This document shows, in pieces, positions 37,738 to 49,700 of a stretch of 64,000 nucleotides of DNA. Both the position numbers and the translations under genes were made by a program. The notes under the pieces were generated by a model. The model was not told where the DNA came from, ran no database searches, and worked only from the letters and a program-made list of their open reading frames with translations. Location of the stretch: assembly GCA_021018815.1 (NCBI GenBank), contig JAITYX010000100.1:682001-746000 (forward strand), in the 5' to 3' direction. This DNA is from Talinum fruticosum. Taxonomy: Eukaryota > Streptophyta > Magnoliopsida > Caryophyllales > Talinaceae. Every line of letters begins with the position of its first letter. Positions within the stretch are counted from its first letter, which is position 1.

Positions 37738-40700
37738 TCAGCTCTCTTCTGTCAAGCATAATTGTAAAGCATGTTCTGCCTCCCTCATGAATGCCTGGGT
37801 CAGTTGCTTTTGACCTCGTCGATAGACGATACTTGACCATCTGTTTTTGCTCATCATCTCTTGGCCATCCAAGTCTTCCTTCTCCACACTGAAAACTCCA
37901 AACAAAATTCATGTCATTGACATAAGGTCTTAATGTCAGAAGCCGGAGGCTCTTGGGTAAGTGGTAGGGGATTGCCTCCTCATCTGGGATGTCCTATTAT
38001 AGATAGCTGTCTAATTTATTTATTTTTTTGTTTACTGAGGATTTCGGATTTTGCACCTTCTGGGGCGTGTTGGACAGTCCAGGACATAAGCCTTCTCAAG
38101 CAGTTTGGTATCTGATGCTTCCGTGCCAGAGCCTTCTTCGAGATTCATCATCCTGGCACATTCAGATTTCAACATACATATATCACAATTTGTACTTTAG
38201 GTTTTCCTCTAAATGTGAGAGGTTTTCAGAATATAACATCTTGTAACTTCTAGATGATACTATCAAACTAACAAGGGCCGAGGGAACAATGAAGCTAAAC
38301 GATGACAATTATGGAAGATGACAGAGGAAAATTATAAGAGAGAGGGTCTACTCAACTTGTTCATCTTTCTTTTTATTCTTTTTATTCTCTCATTTTTTTG
38401 AGGGGGCAGGGGTGGGGGTGCTAAAGAGGCAAAGTAAAACATGAGATCATACTCAAAACTGTATAAGAACTATGGGACATATGGAGGCTTACTTTGCGTT
38501 TAGCAGATCAAGCAGAAGTTGCAGAGCTCCAGAATCCCCACAAGCCTCCCAAACTGCAGCTTGAACTTCTGCATCTGATGGCTCCCTCTGCCCCTCAGTT
38601 CCAACAAGCTATAATAGAGGAAAAAACTTATGCTAAATACTGAACTTGGAGTTTGATTCGCTTAGGGGTCAAACATGTAGAAACAGTTAGTCCAGATGGA
38701 AACATAACAATAAGCAAACTATTAAAGAGTTTGCAGATGTTTACTGCAGGCTGAACAGCTGTGATTCTTTAGAGTAGCATCAGGGAAAAAAATACTCAAG
38801 TTAGTCCACACAGAATTGCGAGCTACAATTCTGCATTGTTATATGTCATGATAAGAGAAAATCAAGAGGATAAGTGCTTTGAGAGGCAACAGCATGCTGT
38901 AGATGATATGTTGCATGCCAAAATGCAACTGTGTTCAGCATTCCTAAGAGTTGGTTTTTCCAGATTGATAAGATGTGAAGAAAAAACTTGAGCCACAGCA
39001 TTACACTTTACTTCTTTAGAATGTAGTCACAAGGCAAATTGTCCCACTACCCGGCTACCCCTAGAGTGTCCTGCACATATGTGGCTCTGGAACAGTAGTA
39101 AATTATTGTTTTCAAATCCATGTTCCAATGTACACAACCTCTATGCAAGTCAATTATATGGGTATGGTTGCCTACACTAAAGACACTCCCCAACCAACCC
39201 CCAGGCTGGACCTTGGGTATTAATTTCGTTTGGTTAGACTAAAGCATTGTTCTCATACGAGAAGATAAAAGAATGAGACGCTTAGGCTCTCATGTTTTCA
39301 AGTGGGATACTGGTCACCCTTAAATTGAAGGGCCAGAAGAAAATGTTTCCAACAAGCATAACTTCACCTCTTCAAGCAATGATTGAACTCTTAAAAGCTC
39401 ATCTTCCTGCATGGCTATAGTCCGCAGTGTCGTCAAGAAGTCCTCAGGGAAAACCAGCTTACTTATATAAGAAGGCGTCTTCCGGTGACCACTCCAGCTA
39501 TAATTGCAGACCTTACCAGAGCTGTGGTTTTGACTGCTCTCAGTTTGTGAGGTTGATTGGGGGAAAAACCATGATTCAGCAAGCTTCTGGGAAGCAGACA
39601 CCTCAACTCAGCTTTCTGTGAGATGAAAGATTTATTAACAAGCTCCATGTAAACGTAGACAATTATTTGGCCAGCATTTTAAACTTTAAAATGAGACAAG
39701 TGTTCCAGGGAAAAATACACAACCTGTGCCTGGAGAAGTTGCAGTTTGCACTCTGAAAATGGAATATTTTGAAGGGCCTCTGCTGGGTAATGAACCTGCA
39801 TGATACACAACTTTTCACCTCAGCTACTATTTACTCGTTTATCAACACCAACTTCTAGGCCCGGAAATTATTGGAAGGCATGACTACAGTTTCATGCAGA
39901 AGACTTTTAGAATAGTCAAAGGTAGGGGCTTGGAGATAGAGATTTCAATTTTTGGATTTTTGAGATCATATTATGGATGAGAGCTTGAAGGCATGATATT
40001 TTTGTAAATGCCCCGTTTGTACATGGGTGACATCCCCTTGGTGTCTCATTTATACATCTTTGATTACTTATCCCAAATAAGAAAAAAGGTCATCAGTAGT
40101 CGGCTAAAAGATAGTATCAGCAACAACAAAAAAGTTTATCAGAAAATGAATTACCATCAGATAATCATCTGGATTATCTTCTATAACAAATCCATAGAGG
40201 TAAAGCAACTCCTGCATCACATGCATATCAAATTGGAGGTCAAAAGATGTCAACCCACAGAAGTTGCTACAGAAGCACATACGCATACATGAGAGTTTGT
40301 CCCTACATTTTTTGAAGTTCTATTATTTTTCAAACAAGATAAAATACAAGAGAGTTTGTCCCCACATAGCAATGATTTCCTCAGTGATGAGCATGAAGCC
40401 CTATCTCACACTGAGTTCAAATGGGAAAGTCCAGATTCCCTGCTATCATGCTCATTGTACAAGAAATTCTAACACTACGATCCCTTCTGCTATCAATATG
40501 CAAGGCTCACGCAAGCAAGCAGTGATGAAGTTAAAAATGATAAAAGATATCTGGACAATAAAAAGTACCTCATTCCCTTTGTCACCATAGCTGATAGCTA
40601 TCTCTTTCTCAACTTCGGAAGGACATTGATCCACTTTGAACCGGAAACAAAAAAGAAAACATTGACCCGTAAAGAGCTAATAATCAGGCAACACAATAAT

Positions 40701-43700
40701 TGCAGAAGTCTATACCACAGTGGTAAGAACTGCAATTTTAAGCATTTTACGAGATCATAATGCTGCTTGTTGAATCTGTCATGATAGAAAGAACCTACCA
40801 GATAGAAGATACATAGAAAGAGGCACTCCACTAACTGAACCAGTTCTATCAACTTCCCATGTAGCTGCGGCTTTTAAATCTGAATAATCAAGTAACCAGA
40901 TTAGCTAAAAATGGCATCAGACTCATCAGTAAACTGAACTAGCTGGTGAGACATTCAGTTGTGTAGGACCCTGCTCCCTTCTTTTTCTGGGGCAGAGGTG
41001 CTAGAACATAGAAGAGGGGAAAAGAAACAAAACTGAGTTTACACTGGAGTAACAATGATGGACTAATAGTATGATATGAGAACCCATAGAGATTGAATTT
41101 ATGAAAGCCCTTATGTGTCTGCAGTCTGCACAGAGGTCAACATTTTCATCTTTATGAATCAACAACAAGACATCTTTCCATAACATCCCTAACCGAAGAT
41201 GAAAAAATTACTATAGGAAATTTTTCAGCAGATTTTAATCTTTGGCTATAAACACTCAATCAAATATCTACTAAGCTTTTATTTGCAGCTCATTAGTTTT
41301 GGAGTAATATGCAAGTGTGCACTTGTTGATCAGTGTCTAATATAAGAATGCCTCCTGTATTAGGGGCAACACTGCACAAAATGGGCCCCCTTCATACCCT
41401 CTAAGCACTATGCTAAGGCTACACAAAGGAACAATAGTAGCAGTTGAAATTTCATTTGTCAAACAGAGAAGTTGAGAAATTAGCTGATTCTCACCATGAG
41501 GCATGACCAGGAACATATTAACAATTTTAAGATGGATTATGACGATGTAACCTAGAAAATAGAGACTATTGCGAAGAAGAATCATACAGAAATTGGACAA
41601 ATTGGCTCCTGAAACTGTTAGTATCATAACATGATACTTAGAAAATGAAAGTTGCACAGGAGCAGGCGGTAAAAGGTAAAGGTAAATGGTCGCAGACTCT
41701 GTACATCTAAGCTAGATGCATGGATAAAAGAAGTAGCTGGGGAGGACTGAAATCTTGTTATCTGGTACACCAGACAGTTATTTGCAGTTAAAAAGCAGAT
41801 ATACCTGTAGCACTGAGTGATGACTACTTTTATAGAGGTTCCATATGCTCACATAAAACAAAACCCTGAAAGATGTAAAGTGACATAGCACGCCGTGCGG
41901 AAAAGTTGCCACATATTTGAGAAAAAACAAATGAAACTTAGGTCCACGCTTCTGCCTTATTATACGATGATAGTGATAGTGAGCTTTCCAATCAACCAAT
42001 CCCTTATTTCAGGGGCATCTGTGTTAGGTAGGCTCAGGGAGGACAAAGAACATCACAAAACAGGAGTACACATTTCTGGAAGGAGGGGCGAACAGCATTA
42101 GGAAAATTTTACCATGGTTACAAAAATCAATTCCTGGAACAAGGCCTTCTACCCACAGAGTCTCTCCTTGCGTACACTTGGTATCTAATCCACTTGAGAC
42201 ACCATTAGTTCCATGAATCTCAGAGCCTGAAGAAAGCAATTACCTATCCTCAGCCAAAAAGACCATATTAAACAATGGACTAACCGCATAATAAAATTCT
42301 GCTGTTTATCTCTCAGATTATAAAAGGAAACTACTGATGCAAACATGAAACACTAATATGAAAGAAGCATTACTTCTCTCATCAGATTTCTTAAGCACCT
42401 CCTTGCATGATTTATCATTATGCTGAGCTTCTTCGCCATTTTCAGGGAATACATAAGATCGGGAAGCGGAATGTTCAAAGCACGAGTCCAAAACACAGAA
42501 TTGGCCCTGGCCATATGATTATGGGATATCAACTACTTTCAGAAGAAAATAAATTGTTATCCAAATCATGCACCTTTGGAATTTAATCATAACTGGCAAG
42601 CAACCAATATCATCAGTATATACGTACCACAGGAAGTCTTCAAAAGCAACCTCGCTGGACAAATCACAAAACCACAGCAAAGGAATAACATATCAGTAGC
42701 CATTCATACTGCTAAATGATGATACACAATTTCAATTTCTCAATAAATAATTATCTTGTGTGCCCTTTCTCACTGGTACATGCCAGTTCACAATCATCAG
42801 GATGGACTTGGCCAGAAGCATGTTGCCAGAAACAAATACCAGATGTCCAGAGGGCCGTTTCTATGTTTTGGCCAAAATTCAAGTGTCCACATTTCAACTG
42901 GATTAGGAGTTTCCAAGATTTAGTTATTTTGGTGTGCGCGTAGAACTGATAAGAGAATAAGACATAGGCCCTCCAACTTCACAAAAATTATTCATATCTT
43001 CAAAATTAGTCATGTGAAATATGAGATGTATAATCAACTTTTCACAAAAGGCAAGCACAATGCATTGGCCCTAGATTAAGAGGCCTGCTAATGTAACTTC
43101 CAAGTCTTTCACATCTGATGAATGCATAATAAACAACTTACTAACCTTTCCGAGTCTCCATCAAGAATCAAAAGACTCTTTATCAAACTCTTCGCTTTAT
43201 CCTCAAAGACAGCTTGCAAACTCTTCTTCTGCAACATAGACCAGTCTTCAGTTATAATGCCTTTAAGGTGCATCACAGATAGTTTAAATACATCAAAGTC
43301 AGCCAATTATATATACTACAAAAGCGGACAAAACACACACAAACTCAGTAGGCGAAATTCTCAACAACAAATATAGAGCCAGTGCAATCTTAGTTTAAAA
43401 AGCTCAAGGCGCACAAAAGCACAAAGGGTCCTGGGGCCCGGGGCCCGGGTTTCGAGGCAAAGGCGCGGGCTTTTTGGAACGAGGCACGCTTACTAAAAAA
43501 TGCTTGAAAATCATTACCAACCAATATTTTTTGTCGAATATGCTAGATGATGACATCAAATAAGTAATTAGATATCATTGTAACTACGAAATATACCACA
43601 AAGAACCTTAGATTGATATAACACAATGAATTCGCTATAATTTTCACTGAAAAAGCAAGCAAAAAAAAAGAAAAAATAAGCACCAATTGAAAAAAGGTGC

Positions 43701-46700
43701 AACTAACCCACTTACTCAAAATCTAACAAAGACGAGAGACAAAAGAAAGAGAAGGGGGAGGGGGAGAAAGGAAAATAGCAAAAAAACAAAAAAAGGCCCA
43801 TTGAGGCACATGACGCGCACACGCGCTGGCTGAGGCACGGATCGAGGTCGGAGGGCTTTGTTGGAGAAGGGGCTAGGCTTCACCCTTGCAAAGCGCAAGG
43901 GGTGAGCTTTGGGCTTTGTGAGCCTTGGGCGCGTTTTTTAAACTAAGTTACTACTTATGACTTTGCCATTCTCTCTTGGATCATAGAGGGTGATCCGAAA
44001 GCGGTTAAGAATGAACTAGATTTTAGTTTGGTGGTGTACAACGGTGTTGAAATGATTTAGAATCGTCCTAAAATAGCCAACAACCTTTTGAATTATCACT
44101 AGGTTTGTTACGATATTATTTTACAAGTTTCCTAAAATTTTCCGAAAATTGCAAAAAATCATGGATAATAGCCTTCATTTTTGGGCCTTACAAGGAGTTA
44201 ACCCCTACGCCTCTGAAACCCATTGGGAGATTACCGGTATCCCCTTTATGAATTTAGAAGATCTTAATAATTACTACTTACGACGTTGCCATTGTCTTTT
44301 GGATCTTAGGAGGTGATCCGAAAGTAGTCAAGAATGAGCAAGATTTTAGTGTTTTGGTGGTGTGCAATGCTATTGAAACGAATTAAAATGGGATTAAAAT
44401 ATCCAAGAACCTTTTGAATTATCACTAGGTTTGTTAAGATATTATTTGACAACTTCCCGAAAATTTTCCAAAAATTGCAAAAAACCATTGATAATAGCCT
44501 TCATTTTTTGGTTTTCGAAAGAGTTGGTCACTATGCCTCTAAAACCCCTTGGGACATTAAGAGTATTCTCTTTATAAATTTAGATAATCTTGATAATTAG
44601 TACTTGTGATGTTGTCATTGTGTTTTCGATCTTAAAAGGTGATTCGAAAGTAGCCAAGAATGAGGAAGATAATTTTAGTATTTTGCTGGTGTACAATGTT
44701 GTTGAAATGATTTAGAATGGGTCTACAATAGCTAAGAACCTTTTGAATTATCACTAGGTTTGTTAAGATATTATTTGACAACTTTCCGAAAATTTCTCAA
44801 CAATTGCAAAAATCATGGATAATATGTAATACCCGGAATTTTAAAGAAAGGCAACTGAAAAACATAGAATTATTGAATATTATTCCCCGCCACTAGGGGG
44901 TTGAGTGACTGATTTTATTTCTTGCCGGACATATTACGTTAGAATTCCTTTGGAGGTCGGTATTGAATAAATTAAATCAAGGAAATTGCCTCCCTTTTTC
45001 ATCGAGCTAAATTGTTGGGTGATTAAGAATTGTCGTGGCCGGCATATTAAAATAAGTTAGGACGCAGCAGCTTAAGAGGACGGAAGGGAGGAGATATGGA
45101 CTTGTCGTATATGGGTCGGGGATTACCTTAGCTGAATTATGAAGAGATGAAAGGATAAGTTGGGGTCCAATTAGGTGCATTAACCGCCAATTAAGCGGTG
45201 GAGAGAGAGAAGCGAGGAAAAGAAGGAGGGGGTCGGGGAAAGCAAGAGGGGAAGCAGAGCAAACAGAGCAAGGGGGGAGAACCACCGGACGGAAGAGAGA
45301 GAGAGAGGGAGGGGGCGAGTGCGCGCGGCGAAGGAGACCGCGAGGACGGGCGACCACCGCAGGACCGGAGGCGACGGTCGGCGTCGCGAGCGGACGCGGG
45401 CGAAGGGAGAACACCGAAAGGGGAAAGAGAGAGAGGGGCGTGCGGGAACCGAAGCGAGGCCGAAGGCCGGCGAGCGGAGTGACGAACGCAGGCGGGCGGC
45501 GGACGAAAGCGAAGGGAAGAGAGCGAGAGACCGGGGCGAGAGAAGGCGGAAGTCGGACCCGAAACGAGACAGACGAGCGAGCGTTCGGGAGGCCGGAAAC
45601 GGGAAAAGGAACGGCGGCAAGGGAGGCAGACCGGCGGTAAGCCGGGGCGGATTGAGAGGCGGCGAAACGGTGGGCTAGAGGCAGGGAAGCAGGAACCAAA
45701 AGAAGGAACCGAACCGGGGAGCTCGAACCTCGAGCAAACCACAAACCTTCAATCCCCGAATCGAGGTGGGTAGTCTTATACTCTAAACTATTAGTATATT
45801 CGAAATCTAAATGAGTTTATCGTGATTGTTGAATGTGATTGTGAAATATTGAATATGTATGCTATCGAATGAGTTAGTAGTTCTCTGGAAGTTGAATTAG
45901 GAAGTTGTGAAGGGAATGGGAGTTATTAAGGCCTGAAAATGAAATCGGGAAATTCATTGAGTTGCTTGGGTCGAATGAGTAGTGTCGAGAGTCGGGTCGA
46001 TTGGGGATAATGCGTATGGTTTGGGCATAGATTATGAATTGATATTCGGACCGAGTCTTAGAGATTTATTGAATTCGCGGCATTAAGAGACGAGTGCTAA
46101 TTAGGGAAATAACAAGGGGAGTGTAAAGGAGAAATATGAGATCGTATTAAGTGATGCGCAATTGGGACATATAAGTGAGAAATGGGCGATTGTGAGGTTA
46201 AGTGCGTTCGAAGTATGTTTAAATCCTCGAGGTTGAACCGAGCGTGAAAGTAAGTAGCTAACGGGAATTGAATAATGAAAAGTAAATAAGAGGTACATAA
46301 TTGAGGATGGGCAAGCAAGAATCGACTAATAAGGTAAGAGATAGTAAATGGGAAATTGAGGTTGGGAAATAGCAAGTTGGGGACGGTAAAGTGAAACTAA
46401 GCCATAGTTATGTCTAAGACCTTTGAGAAAGAATTGAATTAAAAAGTGAATGAAGATAAAGGAAACTCGGTAAAGCAAGTTTAAGGATATATGGTTGAAT
46501 GATGGCAAAAGAGGTCGGTTTACAAAGTGAATTCATGAAATGAGGAATTGAGATAAGGGCACCGAATTGGGAAAAGTGGGAACGTCGAGTTAAATAGTAT
46601 CTACTTGTGGTTATTGTGGCTCGTAAAAGGGATTCAATCGTACTAAACCGATGAATTGAGAAAAGCTTAGTTGGGAAAATAGTTGAGAATGATTGCTTGC

Positions 46701-49700
46701 ATTGAATGGTGAATATTCGTGCTATGTGCTTACTTTATGTGATGTTCACAAGTGGTTTCGAAAGAAGTTTTGTGTTTTACGTGAAATGAACCTTGAATGT
46801 GATTTCTGTGAAATATCTTTCCAACGTGATTCTATTCTAAAGAAATAAAAGTTTGAGAAAGTAATTTGGATTTGAGAAAGTGAATTTATAAGAGTGACAC
46901 GTGGTGTCATGCCTTCCTTGATACTAAATCGATTGAGAAAGCTAGAAAGTGAATGTGATGAATGAGAATGTGCAAAGAATTTTGAATCAACAGAGCTACG
47001 GATTGTTTAGCATACCGAAGGGTTCGAACCGGGGACGCCTGACTAGAAACTTCGAGGGAAGCTTTCTAACGGGGGTCCTGCAGAGGCGGGATGCCCGCTC
47101 CGAGACTTCCTAGAAGATAGGTCCCGGGAGCCTTTTTATGCGGGGTCGCGCCTCGCGAAATAAGAGAAATCGAGAAATCGGAGATATTACGTGAAATTAT
47201 GAGAAAAGAAGTGCTAGTTCGAATCCTCAAAAGGCCCGGAAAAGTTGATTCAACCCCGAAAAGAATTGTTTATGAATGTGAATCTGTGCTTTTAAATAAT
47301 TAAAAGAGTCTTGAACTTTACGTTGCAAAAGATTGCGAGTGAAAGTATATAGATTTCTATTACGTTACTATGTTTTCGCAGATTTCATTATTATGAGTAT
47401 TATGTGTAAAGAATTTTCATTTTAAGGGTTTAAGACTCCGGTGAGCCCGTTGATTATTGCTCACCCCCACAAATTGCCCCGTCCCCAACCGAGTGTTGCG
47501 GGTACACTTCAGGAGCGTGATTTACCCTTAGCATATTTCGGACTCCGCCGATTGCTTCGTTTGATGCGTGCCGAGTAATTCAAGTCAAGAATATGCATTT
47601 CTTATACTTCTAAATGACTCGTATTTGTAATTTAGTTCATATAGTTTGTACCATAAGTGTAGTAAACCCTTTTAGATTGTTTTTAGTTTTATCGCGTGAT
47701 TGGTTGAACTCCGGCGTGTGGCCGTTGAGTTGTATACTCCGAGCGTGTGGCTCGTCGAGTTTTATTATGCCTCTTATGCGGGGTTTTAGGCTTCGCGCCT
47801 ATGGGGATAGTCCATATTACAAATGGAACTCGCCGAAATTTTCAGGGAAACTCGGATTCTTTTGGGAAAACCACCGGCATTACTTTTAAGTTGAGTTTAG
47901 ACGAGCCAAACCAACTCCGAGAAAGAGCCTTGGGAGTTCCTCTAAGGAACTCGGCGATGTAATACTCCCGGGGGTGTTTTGGGGTGTTACATAATAGCCT
48001 TTATTTTTGGGTTTTGGAAGCGGTTGACCACTACACCTTGGAAACCCCTTCGGACGTTAACACTATCCTCATTCTTAATTCGGATGATCTTGATGATTAC
48101 TAATAATGATGTTTACGAGTCTTTTGATCTTAGAAGGTGATCCGAAAATAGTCAAGAATGAGCAAGATTTTAGTGTTGATAGCTAGGAACCTTGTGAATT
48201 ATCATTGGGTTTATTAAGATATTATTTAACAACTTTACCAAAATTTTCCAAAAATTGCAAAAAATCATGGATAATAGCCTTTATTTTTGAGCCTTCGAAG
48301 GGGTTGCCCACTACGCCTCTGAAACCCCTTAGGACATTAACAATGTTCTCTTTATAAATTTAGATGATCTTGATGATTATTACTTATGACAATGCCGTTG
48401 TCTTTTGGATCTTAGAAGGTCATTCGAAAGTAGTCAAGAATGAGCAAGATTTTAATGTTTTGGTGGTGTGCAATGCTATTGAAATGATTTAGAATGGGCC
48501 TAAAATAGCCAAGAACCTATTGAATTATCACTAGGTTTGTTAAGATATTATTCGACAACTTCCGAAAATTTCCCAAAAATTGCAAAAAATTATGGATAAT
48601 AGCCTTCATTTTTGGGTCTTGGAAGGAGTTGACCACTGTGCCTCTGAAACACCTTGGGATGTTCACAATATTCTCTTTATGAATTTAGATAATCTTGATA
48701 ATTATTACTTATGATATTGTCATTGTCTTTTAAATCTTAAAAAGTGATCCCAAAGCAACGAAAAATGAGGAAGATTGTAGTGTTTTCCTAGTGTACAATG
48801 TCGTTGAAATGATTTAGAATTTGCCTAAAATAGCCAAGAATCTTTTGAATAATCACTAGGTTTATTAAGATATTATTTTACAACTTTTCGAAAATTTTCC
48901 AAATATTACAAAAAACATGGATAATAGCCTTCATTTTTGAGTCTTGGAAGGAGTTGACCACTACGCCTCCGAAACCCCTTGGGACATTAAGGGTAATCTC
49001 TTTATGAATTTACTTGATCTTGATGATTACTACTTAGACCACTATGTCTCCGAAACCCCTTGGGATGTTAACACTATCCTCTTTATGAATTTAGAGGATC
49101 TTCATGATTACTACTCTTAGTTTAAAAAGCTCAAGGCGCACAAAAGCGCAAAGGGTCCCGAGGTGGAACGAGGCGTATTTACTTAAAAATGCTTGAAAAT
49201 TATTACCAAGTAATATTTTTTGTCGAATAGGATAGATGATGACATCAAATAAGTAATTAGATATCATTGTAACTACGAAACATACCACAAAGAGTCGTAG
49301 ATAATGATAGCACAATGAATTCGCTATGATTTTTTACTCGAAGAAGCAAGCAAAAAAAGAAAAAAAATAGCACCAATTGAAAAAAGGTGCAACTAACCCA
49401 CTTACTCACAATCTAATAAAGACAAAGACAAAAGAAAGAGAAGGGGAGGGGAGACAGGAAAATAGCAAAAAAACAGAAAAAAGCCCATTGAGGCACGCAA
49501 AGTGGAAGAGGCACAACTGCGCTGGAGCAGATTGAGGCACGCCTCGGAGGGCTTTTGGAGGGCTGGGCTTCGCCCTTGCAAGGCGCAAGGGGGTGGGCTT
49601 TGGGCTTTTGTGAGCCTAAGAGAGCCCTGGGCACGCTTTTTAAACTAAGAGTGTAATCCATTTAGCATTGGGTTTCCCGATCCCACTATAAGAGAAGCTA

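Larger units (their letters stand above)
43389..49649. mobile_element. Composite hAT-like insertion carrying a tandem-repeat array
   Basis: The 6.26-kb unit in intron 4 of the SET gene starts CTTAGTTTAAAAAGC and ends in its reverse complement GCTTTTTAAACTAAG. It is flanked by AGTGCAAT (43381-43388) and AGTGTAAT (49650-49657), an 8-bp target duplication with one mismatch, the length typical of hAT transposition. Inside, each end is a complete miniature element (43389-43947 and 49116-49649) in the same orientation. The inner edges of both are bordered by TTACTACT (43948-43955 and 49108-49115). Between them lies a roughly 325-bp satellite array, interrupted by a solo LTR. No transposase was seen, so movement would need a transposase supplied elsewhere. 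Confidence 0.75.

Noticed and set aside
45007..45744. Long overlapping open frames (up to 245 codons) on both strands
   Set aside because: They lie in the GC- and purine-rich block of the solo LTR; products are low-complexity Ser/Leu/Pro or Arg/Gly/Glu and open frames appear in several phases at once.
44825..47991. Complete LTR retrotransposon
   Set aside because: The start sequence does not recur, and no primer-binding site, polypurine tract plus second LTR, or gag-pol frame is present.
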